Origin: Lucinisca nassula | Lineage: Eukaryota > Mollusca > Bivalvia > Lucinida > Lucinidae | Direction of reading: 5' to 3' | Assembly (NCBI GenBank): GCA_963580285.1 | Contig: OY757017.1 | Span: 11,420,538-11,484,537 of the forward strand | Length of the DNA: 64,000 nt | Part shown: piece after piece, positions 53,755 through 63,961 of the stretch | Layout of the letters: each line of letters starts with the position of its first letter | Numbering within the stretch: position 1 is the stretch's first letter | Translations under genes and position numbers: made by a program | Notes under the pieces: generated by a model | Databases searched by the model: none | What the model saw: only the letters and a program-made list of their open reading frames with translations | What the model was told of the DNA's origin: nothing

Positions 53755-54960
53755 GGTAGACACTTTTCTGGTTTCTCTGCCGAGTGTATCTTCAAATATA
53801 GAAAGATCTCCACTCTCAAGTTTTACTCTGGAAGATGGAAGATAATTTCTAGTTGGTGTAGAAAAAGGGAAATAAATCCAGACAATTCCTCTAGGGAGGT
53901 TTTTTACCGGATTTCTTTTTCTGTCTGTTCTCTACCCTTCAATTTCTATTTCATCTAAGAGAAGGGTACAGATCAGTAATCTCGAACATGTTAAAATTTT
54001 AGTCGGCTTCACACTTTTTCATTAAACCCTACCATCACCAGCTTATTAAAGGGGTTTTTTTCACTATGCCGACAGGTTTCCAGGACTTTGTATCCAAATG
54101 GAATCTTGCATGAGTATTGTGGTCTTTTCTAAACCACCTTACGATCCGGTGAATTCAACTTCTTTTATTCATTTGATAGTCAAGCTGTATTTCATTTGAC
54201 ATTTGCTTCAGTTCGTAGAAGTTATAGTCATGCTTTGCCAATTACAAAGGGTTGTTTTCAGCTATGAGAAGAACAATGACTTCTTTTTCTCTTCTCATTC
54301 AACCTATTTTTTGTTTCAGGCTATAAATAACCTTGTCTGAAACTATTATTTGTCCTGTCATTTCCAGGATTCGTGGATCGTAGGCTAATGTGAATTTTTT
54401 GTATACATTAGAATGTTTAAAATGTTTCGAGATTATCATGAGAATTTTTTCTTTTCAATCAAGGGGTTTTGGATATATTTCTAACCATCCTTGATTGCAA
54501 AGTGGATTTGTAAAGTGATAAAGCTTCTACCAGTATATGCTAATTTCACTTCTGCCCTATTATCATTCAGAATACAGTATGAGGTTAGAACCTTCTACAT
54601 TTTGGGCATATTGGAACTCCGTTTTTTTTCTTCAGAATGTTTTTTCTTACTGCGTAATGGATGTTCCAACGCTACTTTTCATCCCTTCACCTAAGGTGCT
54701 TGGTTCCCATTCGTAGTGGTACTCATTCCTTGGGTAGTTTAGTAGCTTCTCAATCTATTATGAGCAGCACTTATTTTTGGATTTTATTTTCCTTGGTTGT
54801 TTGTTAGCCTGTTTGAATAGGTATGAACCTTCTATTTTGACTCCGGTTCCTGTCCATTTATCTTCTCCACTTGTGAATTTTGGATTTGGATCCCTTGCAG
54901 TCATGGTGGATACTCTCTTACTTTACCATCATTGGATGGTTTTTAAAAGGGGTATAAACA
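53755..54960 (+). pseudogene. DIRS-like tyrosine recombinase remnant
   Basis: Across shifting frames one reads KYRKISTLKFYSGRWKIISS (N-terminal core-binding part). Next is a MESCMSIVVFSKPPYDPV segment with the KPPFEP-like motif (about 54100-54140). WICKVIKLLPVYANFT and YEVRTFYILGI (54510-54600) follow; the last sits where the family has HxVRAxxxSWA, so the catalytic H appears as Y. FHPFT near 54690 corresponds to the last block. Several stops make it non-functional. Confidence 0.65.
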
Positions 54961-55067
54961 ACCAAGGTTGGAGGAGTTAGGTATGTATAACTTTATTTTT
55001 CATCCAACCCTCCACTTGCTTTGAATTCAGGCTATAATTGTAGTGATGGGTAGTTATATTTGATATT

Positions 55068-55447
55068 AAAATGATATTTTTAATGTAAAATTAATTTTAA
55101 TTAATAATATACCTACCCATCACTACAATGGTATGTCCCGCCTCCCAGCCCCGCCTGAAATATTTGTTTTCCTGAAAGAAATAATGATCTTCTCGGCGCG
55201 AAAATCGCGGTCACGTGACCTGTATCGTCTGCCTATTGGTCTGATAGGTCATGTGACATCAGCGACCAATCAGGACTCGACGCTGGGGAGGTCACGGGAA
55301 AAGGGACATGCCGGTGGCATTTCTGGCTAGATTTTTTTTTGTGTCAGACTGTCCCAGACCTGCGTCTGGTGAAAAGGCTATAATTGTAGTGATGGGTAGG
55401 TATATTATTAATTAAAATTAATTTTACATTAAAAATGTCATATTAAG
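55068..55447. mobile_element. Short element sharing the DIRS-like termini
   Basis: About 380 bp with inverted ends of ~60 bp: ATTTTTAATGTAAAATTAAT, then TACCTACCCATCACTACAA. The interior 55180-55380 is the reverse complement of 49295-49495 (CTCGGCGCGAAAATCGCGG, CACGTGACC, GACTCGACGCTGGGGAGG). It abuts the right end of the DIRS-like element. Likely a deletion derivative of the same family. Confidence 0.7.
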
Positions 55448-56278
55448 AGTCATAACTTCACCTTATTTTCACAATTTGTCACACGGAACATTCATTATAC
55501 ATGTAGGCTTATCGGTATGACCGGAGGCGTGTGTTTGCAGTGTAATAGTAGAATAATAACGTGAAGAATACGGTCGGCGTTTATAACGCGATTCGGTTAA
55601 CTGACACGGTGGGTTGGTTGGACCCGGAGTTCCGGGACATAGCGAGGTTGAGGTGTATTACAAATCCGATTTATATCGCAAATTGGTAGAAATTACACAC
55701 TCTAAAACTTACAACGAATTCATTTCGGAAGAATTGATATGGATAAACACACTTAAAAATATTCCATTTTGACTTCTCGAACGTTAATTATTTATGTTTA
55801 TATTGAAATAAATACCGACCTCACATTTGACCACGTCTCTTTTACCATCAAAAGCGATAAGATCGTGCGTTTACACAACGGTATTTATAATCAACGCCAA
55901 AGGCACTTATTATGGTCGCTAAAGTGTGGACAGTCAACAGGTGTCACATGCTAAAACCATGTTTACATAACGGTATTTGTAATCAGTGCCAAAGGCACTA
56001 ATTATGGTCGCTGAAGCGTGGACAGTCACAGGTGCCAGGTGCTAAAACACGTGCCGGGTTAATTTAAAGAGGATGAAAATAATGCCGATAAATATACTTC
56101 AAAGGATAGAAACCTAATCAAGATGGCATGATGATTGTTGTTGTTTTTTTCTGCGATAAAAAGAGTGTGCCCGGCGAGCTTCATTTACAATCGATAGTGA
56201 CAAAAGTGCTTTCGATTGTCGCCGACGTTGCTCAGAACGATTAGTTTTCGATGTTCAGCGACAATCGGAACAACACTA
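55448..56278. other. Right end of the hAT-like element; 91-bp tandem pair
   Basis: No gene. At 55869-56050 two ~91-bp units repeat (GCCAAAGGCACTTATTATGG and GCCAAAGGCACTAATTATGG). Subterminal TTCGATTGTCGCC and CGACAATCGG motifs precede the terminus. Confidence 0.55.
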
Positions 56279-56777
56279 ATCGTAAGAATTTTCAAAAATT
56301 AAAAAATCGCAGAATGTGTATTCTATAAACTTATCCGTTACATGATGAATTGCATACACAGAAAGTTTTGTCTCAAACTGTTGTCTACTTTTCGAGTATT
56401 TATATAAAACGTCTACGTAAGATATTCTTGTTTAGGTTTTCTCCCTTCGTGTACTTTACAACAAGTGTGCCACGCATCAGGTGACATATTTCATTGTTTA
56501 TAGTGTAAGGGAGAAAACCTGAACTACACAGAATCATTTTTTTAAGTTCTTGAATTATTAATCAACAATACAACGGATCATACTCAGTTTTCAGCTACGC
56601 GCAGATTATCATGTAATAAAGAAGGTTGCGTAACACATGTACTGCGATTTTCGAATTTTTGAAAATTCTTACGATTTGCATTGCTTTCTAGAGACACGTG
56701 AGTCCATAAATTTAAAGACACTGTCTTTATTTTTATGGACAGTCTTTAGAAATAGCTAAACTCTCAGACCTGATCAC

Positions 56778-56880
56778 TATAGGACTGGTACATGTACCTA
56801 CGATACTGTGAGTTATTTGCTCTTGATGCCCTTGTCCGTGTTGACACTGTTGCAGGGGTCAAATACTTATCCTTGTTAAT
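56778..56880 (-). pseudogene. LINE B, middle segment
   Basis: Continues from 47928 in LINE A order (TATAGGACTGGTACATG, TGATGCCCTTGTCCGTG, CAGGGGTCAAATACTTATCC) and stops at TTGTTAAT, where a Helentron-type element is inserted. Confidence 0.8.
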
Positions 56881-56910
56881 TATGCCCCCAACTTCGAAGA
56901 AGTTGTGGGG

Positions 56911-57886
56911 GCATATTGGTTTTGCCCTGTTCGTCCGTCCGTCCTTACGTCCGTCCCACTTTTTACTGCATAGCATAACTTTAGAACCATGGGTGCTAGG
57001 TTTTTGAAATTTATATGGATTCCTCATGAAAAAATAATTGACCCGTGTTTTTTTTCTCGTCAGGATTATGCCCCTTTTTTGAGTTATGCCCCTTTGCAAA
57101 AAATACTATGAAATCTTGTAAGCAAGATATCTCAAAAACTGTTTGAGCTATTGCCCTGAAACTTTACATGCTGGTTGGGGATGATGAGTAGATGAACTGA
57201 TTAACTTTTGAAAAAAATCCGAAATTTTTTTCTTGAGTTATGGCCCTTTGAAATTTTTCGCGTTTTAAGTTTGTAAGCAAGATATCTAAAAAAACCATTT
57301 GAGGTTTTTCCCCGAAACTTCACAGACTTGTCGGGGATGATGAGTAGATGAACTGATCAACTTTTGAAAAAAATCCGATTTTTTTTTCTTGAGTTATGGC
57401 CCTTAGATTTTTTTCGTGTTTTCAGCTTGTAAGCAAGATATCTCAATAATTGTTTGAGCGATTGCCCTGCAACTTTACAAGCTGGTTTGGGATGATGTGT
57501 AGATGAACTGATTAACTGTTGAAAAAAAATCCTATATTTTTTTCTTGAGTTATGGCCCTTTGAAATTTTTCGCGTTTTAAGTTTGTAAGCAAGATATCTC
57601 AAAAACTATATGAGGTTTTTCCCCAAAACTTCACAGACTGGTTGGGTATGATGAGTAGATGAACTGATTAACTTTTGAAAAAAATCCAATTTTTTTTTCT
57701 TGAGTTATGGCCCTTTGATTTTTTTCGTGTTTTCAGCTTGTAAGCAAGATATCTCAAAAATTGTTTGAGCTATTGCCCTGAAACTTTACAGGCTGGTTGG
57801 GGATGATGAGTAGATGAACTGATTAACTTTTGAAAAAAATCCGAAATTTTTTTCTTGAGTTATGGCCCTTTGAAATTTTTCGCGTT
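56911..57886 (+). repeat. First copy of a 976-bp tandem duplication in element X
   Basis: The block starting GGGCATATTGGTTTTGCCC is repeated from 57887, and its second half resumes at 61309 after element Y. 57058-57886 and 61311-62139 are nearly identical with an offset of 4253 bp, of which 3274 is element Y with its T-run. Confidence 0.8.
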
Positions 57887-58129
57887 TTGGCATATTGGTT
57901 TTGCCCTGTTCGTCCGTCCGTCCTTACGTCCGTCCCACTTTTTACTGCATAGCATAACTTTAGAACCATGGGTGCTAGGTTTTTGAAATTTCATATATGG
58001 ATTCCTCATGAAAAAATAATTGACCCGTGTTTTTAGCTCACCTGACCGAAGGTCATGGTGAGCTTTTGTGACAGTAAGATGTCCGGCGTCGTCGTGCGTC
58101 GTCCGTCGTCCGTCGTCCGTCGTGCGTAA

Positions 58130-58830
58130 ACTTTTTCTTGTGAACACACTAGAGGCCACAGTTTTGGTCCAATTATCATCAAACTTGCTCAGAATGATAA
58201 TCATGACAATATCTCGGTCAAGTTCGAATTTGGGTCATGTCGGGTAAAAAAGTAGGTCAGTAGGTCAAATCATAGAAAAACCTTGTGAACACTCGAGAGG
58301 CCACAATTTTGGTCCAATCATCATCAAACTTGCTCAGAATGATCATTGTGACAATATTTTAGTGAAGTTTGAATATGGATCATGTCGGCTTAAAAAGTAG
58401 GTCAGCGGGTCAAATCATAGAAAAACCTTGTGAACACCCTAGAGGCCACAATTTTGGTCCAATCATAATCAAACTTGCTCAGAATGATCATCATGACAAT
58501 ATCTTGGTCAAGTTCGAATATGGGTCATGTCCGGTCAAAAAGTAGGTCAGTAGGTCGAATCATAGAAAAACCTTGTGAACACTCTGAAGGCCACTGTTTT
58601 GGTCCAATTATCATGAAACTTGCTCAGAATGACCATTGTGACAATATTTCAGTCCAGTTCGAATATGGGTCATTTCGGGTTAAAAAGTAGGTCAGCGGGT
58701 CAAATCATATAAAAACCTTGTGAACACCCTAGGGGCCACAATTTTGGTCCAATCTTAATCAAACTTGCTCAGAATGATCATCATGACAATATCTCGGTCA
58801 AGTTTGAATATGGGTCAAATGGTTCCGGTC
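58130..58830 (+). repeat. ~147-bp tandem array in element Y
   Basis: CTTGTGAACAC starts units at about 58134, 58282, 58427, 58576 and 58717. Each has GAGGCCACAATTTTGGTCC or a close variant, AAACTTGCTCAGAATGA and AAAAAGTAGGTCAG. Confidence 0.85.
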
Positions 58831-58849
58831 CGTTGCACATCTAGGTCAC

Positions 58850-61060
58850 AGGAGCCAAAAACAGATTTTTTTCACCAAAAACTTAAAAAATCTTCTTCTC
58901 TGAAACCACAAGGCCCAGGTCTTTGTTATTTGGTATGAAGCTTCATCTAGTGGACCCCTACCAAGATTGTTCAAATTATAGTGCTGGGGCCAAAAATGCC
59001 CCCGCACGGGGGCCCTTTGGTTTTACATAGGCTTATATAGGGAAAATCTTTAAAAATCTTCTTCTCTGAAACCACAAGGCCCAGGACTTTGATATTTGGT
59101 ATGAAGCTTCATCTAGTGGACCCCTACCAAGATTGTTCAAATTTGAGTGCTGGGACGAAAAATGCCCCCGCCACGGGGCCCTTTGGTTTTACATTGGCTT
59201 ATATAGGGAAAATCTTTAAAAATCTTCTTCTCTGAAACCACAAGGCCCAGGTCTTTGATATTTGGTATGAAGCTTCATCTAGTGGACCCCTACCAAGATT
59301 GTTCAAATTATAGTGCTGGGGCCAAAAATGCCCCCGCCCCAGGGCCCTTTGGTTTTACATAGGCTTATATAGGGAAAATCTTCAAAAATCTTCTACTCTG
59401 AAACCACAAGGCCCAGGACTTTGATATTTGGTATGAAGCTTCATCTAGTGGACCCCTACCAAGATTGTTCAAATTATAGTGCTGGGACAAAAAATGCCCC
59501 CGCCACGGGGCCCTTTGGTTTTACATTGGCTTATATAGGGAAAATCTTTAAAAATCTTCTTCTCTGAAACCACAAGGCCCAGGTCTTTGATATTTGGTAT
59601 GAAGCTTCATCTAGTTGACCCCTACCAAGATTGTTCAAATTACAGTGCTGGGGCCAAAAATGCCCCCGCCCCGGGGCCCTTTGGTTTTACATAGGCTTAT
59701 ATAGGGAAAATCTTAAAAAATCTTCTTCTCTGAAACCACAAGGCCCAGGTCTTTGATATTTGGTATGAAGCTTCATCTAGTGGACCCCTACCAAGATTGT
59801 TCAAATTTTAGTGCTGGGACAAAAAATGCCCCCGCCACGGGGCCCTTTGGTTTTACATGGGCTTATATAGGGAAAATCTTTAAAAATTTTCTTTTCTGAA
59901 ACCACAAGGCCCAGGACTTTGATATTTGGTATGAAGCTTCATCTAGTGGACCCCTACCAAGATTGTTCAAATTTTAGTGCTGGGACAAAAATGCCCCCGC
60001 CACGGGGCCCTTTGCTTTTACATTGGCTTATATAGGGAAAATTTTTAAAAATCTTCTTCTCTGAAACCACAAGGCCCAGGTCTTATATATTTGGTATGAA
60101 GCTTCATCTAGTGGACCCCTACCAAGATTGTTCAAATTATAGTGCTGGGGCCAAAAATGCCCCCGCCACGGGGCCCTTTGGTTTTACATAGGCTTATATA
60201 GGGAAAATCTTTAAAAATTTTCTTCTCTAAAACCACAAGGCCCAGGACTTTGATATTTGGTATGAAGCTTCATCTAGTGGACCCCTACCAAGATTGTTCC
60301 AATTTTAGTGCTGGGGCCAAAAATGCCCCTGCCCCGGGGCCCTTTGGTTTTACATAGGCTTACCGGCCCCGATAGCTCAGTTGGTAGAGTGTCCGCTCCG
60401 GGGAACGGGAGGTCTCGGGTTCGATCCCGGGCCGCGACATACCAAAGTCGTTAAAAATGGTACTAGCTGCTCCTCGTTTGGCACTCAGATTTACGGGGTA
60501 GAGCTAGGACTGGTCGATCCAGTGTCAGGATAATGTGACTGGGTGTGGTATCATGTAATGTGTCTGGGACATGATACTTCAGTGAGGCAGCACTATAAAC
60601 GTGAGCATTGAGCTCCCTGTCGCAACCAGACACCGTCGTGATATGACTGAAAAATTGTTGAAAGCGACGTTAAACCCGAATTCACACACACATTTACATA
60701 GGCTTATATAGGGAAAATCTTTAAAAATCTTCTTCTCTGAAACCACAAGGCCCAGGACTTTGATATTTGGTATGAAGCTTCGTCTAGTGGACCCCTACCA
60801 AGATTGTTCAAATTATAGTGCTGGGACAAAAAATCCCCCCCTGCCACGGGGCCCTTTGGTTTTACATAGGCTTATATAGGGAAAATCTTTAAAAATCTTC
60901 TTCTCTGAAACCACAAGGCCCAGAACTTTGATATTTGGTATGAAGCTTCATCTAGTGGACCCCTACCAAGATTGTTCAAACTATAGTGCTGGGGCAAAAA
61001 ATGCCCCTGTCCCGGGGCCCTTTGATTTTACATAGGCTTATATAGGCAAAATCTTTAAAA
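58850..61060 (+). repeat. ~166-bp tandem array in element Y (about 12-13 units)
   Basis: Units carry CTTCTCTGAAACCACAAGGC, GGTATGAAGCTTCATCTAG, CCCTACCAAGATTGTTC and a CCCCCGCC / GGGGCCCTTTGG stem. Adjacent units alternate between GCTGGGGCC and GCTGGGAC variants for part of the array, hinting at a dimeric expansion. One unit is split by the SINE at 60363-60692. Confidence 0.88.
60363..60692 (+). mobile_element. tRNA-derived SINE inserted in the satellite-like array
   Basis: A box TAGCTCAGTTGG and B box GGTTCGATCCC, body and 3' GACGTTAAACCC end as in 16091-16428. Perfect 14-bp duplications TTTACATAGGCTTA stand at 60349-60362 and 60693-60706, so the insertion is young. A functional tRNA is excluded because the 3' half of the head does not pair with the 5' end and the SINE body follows. 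Confidence 0.92.
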
Positions 61061-62357
61061 ATCTTCTTCTCTGAAACCGCTAGGCCCAGGTCTTTGATAT
61101 TTGATGTGTAGCTTCATCTAGTGGACCTTTGACAAGATTGTTCAAATTTTAGCCTTTGTTGATGTTTGGTATGAAGCTTCACCTTTAAGACCTCCCTCAA
61201 CATTATGTACATTAAAGCCCTGGGGCCAATAATGGCCCTCTCTGGGGCCCACTTGTTACACTATGGATCAGGTGAGCGATCCAGGGCCATCATGGCCCTC
61301 TTGTTTTTCTCGTCAGGATTATGCCCCTTTTTTGAGTTATGCCCCTTTGCAAAAAATACTATGAAATCTTGTAAGCAAGATATCTCAAAAACTGTTTGAG
61401 CTATTGCCCTGAAACTTTACATGCTGGTTGGGGATGATGAGTAGATGAACTGATTAACTTTTGAAAAAAATCCGAAATTTTTTTCTTGCGTTATGGCCCT
61501 TTGAAATTTTTCGCGTTTTAAGTTTGTAAGCAAGATATCTAAAAAACTATTTGGGGTTTTTCCCCGAAACTTCACAGACTTGTCGGGGATGATGAGTAGA
61601 TGAACTGATCAACTTTTGAAAAAAATCCGATTTTTTTTCTTGAGTTATGGCCCTTAGATTTTTTTCGTGTTTTCAGCTTGTAAGCAAGATATCTCAATAA
61701 TTGTTTGAGCGATTGCCCTGCAACTTTACAAGCTGGTTTGGGATGATGTGTAGATGAACTGATTAACTGTTGAAAAAAAATCCTATATTTTTTTCTTGAG
61801 TTATGGCCCTTTGAAATTTTTCGCGTTTTAAGTTTGTAAGCAAGATATCTCAAAAACTATATGAGGTTTTTCCCCAAAACTTCACAGACTGGTTGGGTAT
61901 GATGAGTAGATGAACTGATTAACTTTTGAAAAAAATCCAATTTTTTTTTCTTGAGTTATGGCCCTTTGATTTTTTTCGTGTTTTCAGCTTGTAAGCAAGA
62001 TATCTCAAAAATTGTTTGAGCTATTGCCCTGAAACTTTACAGGCTGGTTGGGGATGATGAGTAGATGAACTGATTAACTTTTGAAAAAAATCCGAAATTT
62101 TTTTCTTGAGTTATGGCCCTTTGAAATTTTTCGCGTTTTAAGTTTGTAAGCAAGATATCTAAAAAACTATTTTAGGTTTTTCCCCGAAACTTCACAGACT
62201 GGTCAGGGATGATGAGTAGATGATTAACTACAGCTTTTCTTGTGTAATTTCAGCATTACAGCCACATAAAAACAAGATATCTCAATTACTGTTAGGGACA
62301 AGCAGTGTTAGGGTCAAGCAGTTGGGGGCATTGTGTTTCATAAACACTGGCTCTAGT

Positions 62358-63655
62358 TGATACTGTACCAGAATGTATCTTGTAGAAGAAGGTTAAGGAG
62401 GACTGCTCACGACGGGTCTCCAGGGATGGCCACTCTAGTTCATCAAGCATGTCACCGACGCTACTTCTATTTCGCCATCGTCTGCAGGTCCATCAAGCAG
62501 CTGTCCTCTGCACCTTCTCCACCTGCTGAATCTGAGTTTTAACATATGGATGCCAAATGGGTGATGCATATTCAAGCTGAGGGCGAACCAATGTTTTATA
62601 TGCAACATCCTTTGTCTGCCGAGGTACAAAAGCCAAATTACGTCTAAGGAATCCTAAGGTCCTAGTTGCTTTAGATGTTATTTCAGAGATATGTTGACCC
62701 CAATCGAGATCGTCAGTGATGGTGATACCAAGATATTTGGCGGAATGAACTTGCTCCAAAGTTTGCTGGTGTAGTGTGTAATCATGCTTAATTTGCTTGT
62801 CCTGAAGGTGTCGTGACACCCTCATTGAATGTCATTTGGCTACATTGAACTTCATCTGCCAATCTGCTTCCCATTGTGCAAGTCGATCCAGGTCATCTTG
62901 TAAAATGCGACAGTCAGAAGAAGAATATATGTCCCTATACAGGACACAATCATCAGCAAACAAACAGACAGATGACCTGATGTTATCAGGGAGGTCATTG
63001 ATGAATATCAAAAAGAGGACCGGTCCAAGGACCGAACCTTGTGGGACACCAGATAGAACAGGGACTGGATCAGACGCTTGGCCGTCAAGTACAACTTGTT
63101 GAGAGCGCCCAGAGAGCAATGAGCTAATCCAATTATGTGTGGATCCTCTTATCCCATAGTAGTCCAATTTGTACAATAGCCTTCTGTGAGGTACCTTGTC
63201 AAAGGCCTTGGCGAAATCCATGATGATCAAGTCAGTCTGTTTGTGGCCACAATTTATGGCCCCATCCAGATTACTCACAATGTAATGGAAGAATTGGACT
63301 AGTTGAGTTTCGCAAGACCTTTGACTTCGGAAACCAAGTTGACAGTCAGCGAGAATGCTCTCAAAGGCTAAGTGTTTGTTAATGCTGCTGACTAATATAT
63401 GCTCCAGGGTTTTGCAACAGATGCATGTTAGCGACACTGGTCTATAATTTGCTGCATCATATTTTTCACCTTTTTTATAGACCGGGGTAACATTGGCTTG
63501 TCACCAATCATCTGGTACAGTGCCCTTGGCAAGTGATTCATTGAAAATAAAGGCCAGCACAGGAGAAATTTCAGCACTACATTCCTTAAGGACCCTGGCA
63601 TTCAGGTCATCTGGCCCAGCTGCCTTATGTATTTTGAGCTTACCCAACAGCATGG
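62358..63655 (-). pseudogene. LINE B, main RT segment (5' part)
   Basis: Reverse frame from about 63650 reads KAAGPDDLNARVLKE, a stop after PDDW, then KKGEKYDAANYRPVSL. Motif A IMDFAKAFDKVPH (about 63220), motif B GVPQGSVLGPVLFLIFINDL and motif C LFADDCVLY follow, and it continues as LINE A does. Three in-frame stops are visible: TGA after DDW, TGA for Cys before HSMRVS (62829), and TGA for Arg after RTAA (62493). It supplies the RT region missing in LINE A. Upstream of 63655 the LINE is cut off. Confidence 0.85.
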
Positions 63656-63845
63656 CCTGACAAATCTAAAAATTTTCCACTTGCCCACCGGGCAAGTAAA
63701 ATATTTTTGCACTTGCCCAGCTCAAAATCCTACTTGCCCAGGATTTTGGAACTCAAAAGTGGGGTTTGATGGGCATGTGTGTGTGGGGGGGATAATGGTG
63801 ACGATAATGACGACCAACATTTATAATTATAATCCAAGGTTTCTG
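63656..63845. other. No gene seen
   Basis: Contains a threefold CACTTGCCC motif (63678-63738, CCACTTGCCCACCGGGCAAG then ACTTGCCCAG) and a TGTGTGTGGGGGGG run. No domain recognised. Confidence 0.4.
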
Positions 63846-63958
63846 TCAAGTTTCAAGCACAACCACTTTCCATTAGGGTCTAGTTATTTCATGTTTGTGT
63901 TTCTTTCCCATGGGATTTAATTGTATCGATTCCTGATCGTTGCATTCACTTCTATTTC
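63846..63958 (+). mobile_element. SINE 3' tail (25556 family), truncated
   Basis: TCATGTTTGTGTTTCTTTCCC and TTGTATCGATTCCTGATCG, CACTTCTATTTCAG match the 3' part of 25556-25857. The tRNA-like head is absent here. Confidence 0.7.
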
Positions 63959-63961
63959 AGA

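Larger units (their letters stand above)
49258..55065 (+). mobile_element. Decayed DIRS-like retroelement with inverted termini
   Basis: Termini TTTAATATCAAATATAACTA with CCCATCACTACAATTATAG are inverted at 55025-55065. Inside, in order on the + strand, come a basic Gag-like tail (RSFRSRGRTGTKSPNRGR near 51530-51600), an RT with DIRS-type motifs (51880-52440) and a tyrosine recombinase (53755-54960). Inverted terminal repeats, no target duplication and a tyrosine recombinase are DIRS hallmarks. There are many frameshifts and stops. Two internal direct duplications are visible: 50818-50900 with 51297-51380, and 51887-52150 with 52161-52424. Confidence 0.72.
48032..56278. mobile_element. hAT-like element, 8.2 kb, with 8-bp target duplication
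   Basis: Termini TAGTGTTGTGAATCGG and CGGAACAACACTA are short imperfect inverted repeats (TAGTGTTGT). The flanks are ATCGTAAG at 48024-48031 and 56279-56286. The uninterrupted sequence exists in the opposite TIR of the host element (near 56665), confirming the empty site. An 8-bp duplication with a TAGNGTTG end fits hAT. Subterminal AATCGATTATCG motifs lie at 48060-48115. I find no transposase; the inside is a LINE fragment, a DIRS-like element and spacers. Confidence 0.82.
47929..56772. mobile_element. 589-bp long-TIR element, split by an 8.2-kb insertion
   Basis: Ends CAGGTCTGAGAGTTTAGC and GCTAAACTCTCAGACCTG are inverted over about 130 bp, allowing for the insertion. The element is flanked by ATCAC at 47924-47928 and 56773-56777; LINE A carries ATCAC once at this point. 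The arm contains its own small stem (AAAGACTGTC / GACAGTCTTT). Removing the hAT-like insertion and one duplication leaves about 589 bp. The interior (56287-56640) holds another stem, AGGTTTTCTCCCTT with AAGGGAGAAAACCT. The superfamily is undetermined. Confidence 0.82.
58035..61302 (+). mobile_element. Helentron-type element Y inserted in X
   Basis: Starts AGCTCACCTGACC with the hairpin AGCTCACC / GGTGAGCT and a GTCCGTCGTC tract (58085-58125). The 3' side has the subterminal inverse ATCAGGTGAGC, the stem GGGCCATCATGGCCC and CTCTT at the end. It lies in a T run; GTTTTT stands at 58029-58034 and 61303-61308, and the empty site exists at 57047-57056. Contains two tandem arrays. The reverse copy at 16853-17441 belongs to the same family. 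Confidence 0.78.
56881..62357 (+). mobile_element. Helentron-type non-autonomous element X (outer)
   Basis: Inserted between two T in LINE B (GTTAAT | TGATAC) without duplication. It begins with a 5' hairpin, TATGCCCCCAACTTCG / AAGTTGTGGGGGCAT, then CGTCCGTCCGTCC. The 3' side has the subterminal inverse AGTTGGGGGCAT, a GTGTTTCATAAACAC stem-loop and a CTCTAG end. Core units of about 180 bp contain GTAAGCAAGATATCTCAAAA and GATGAGTAGATGAACTGATT. Subterminal inverted repeats, a 3' stem-loop, insertion at T|T and tandem core repeats are features of Helentron-associated (pearl-like) elements. No Rep/helicase. Confidence 0.75.

Noticed and set aside
57357..57602. 81-codon reverse frame repeated at 61572-61853
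   Set aside because: Identical frames arise from the duplicated core repeats of the Helentron-type element; no coding signature.
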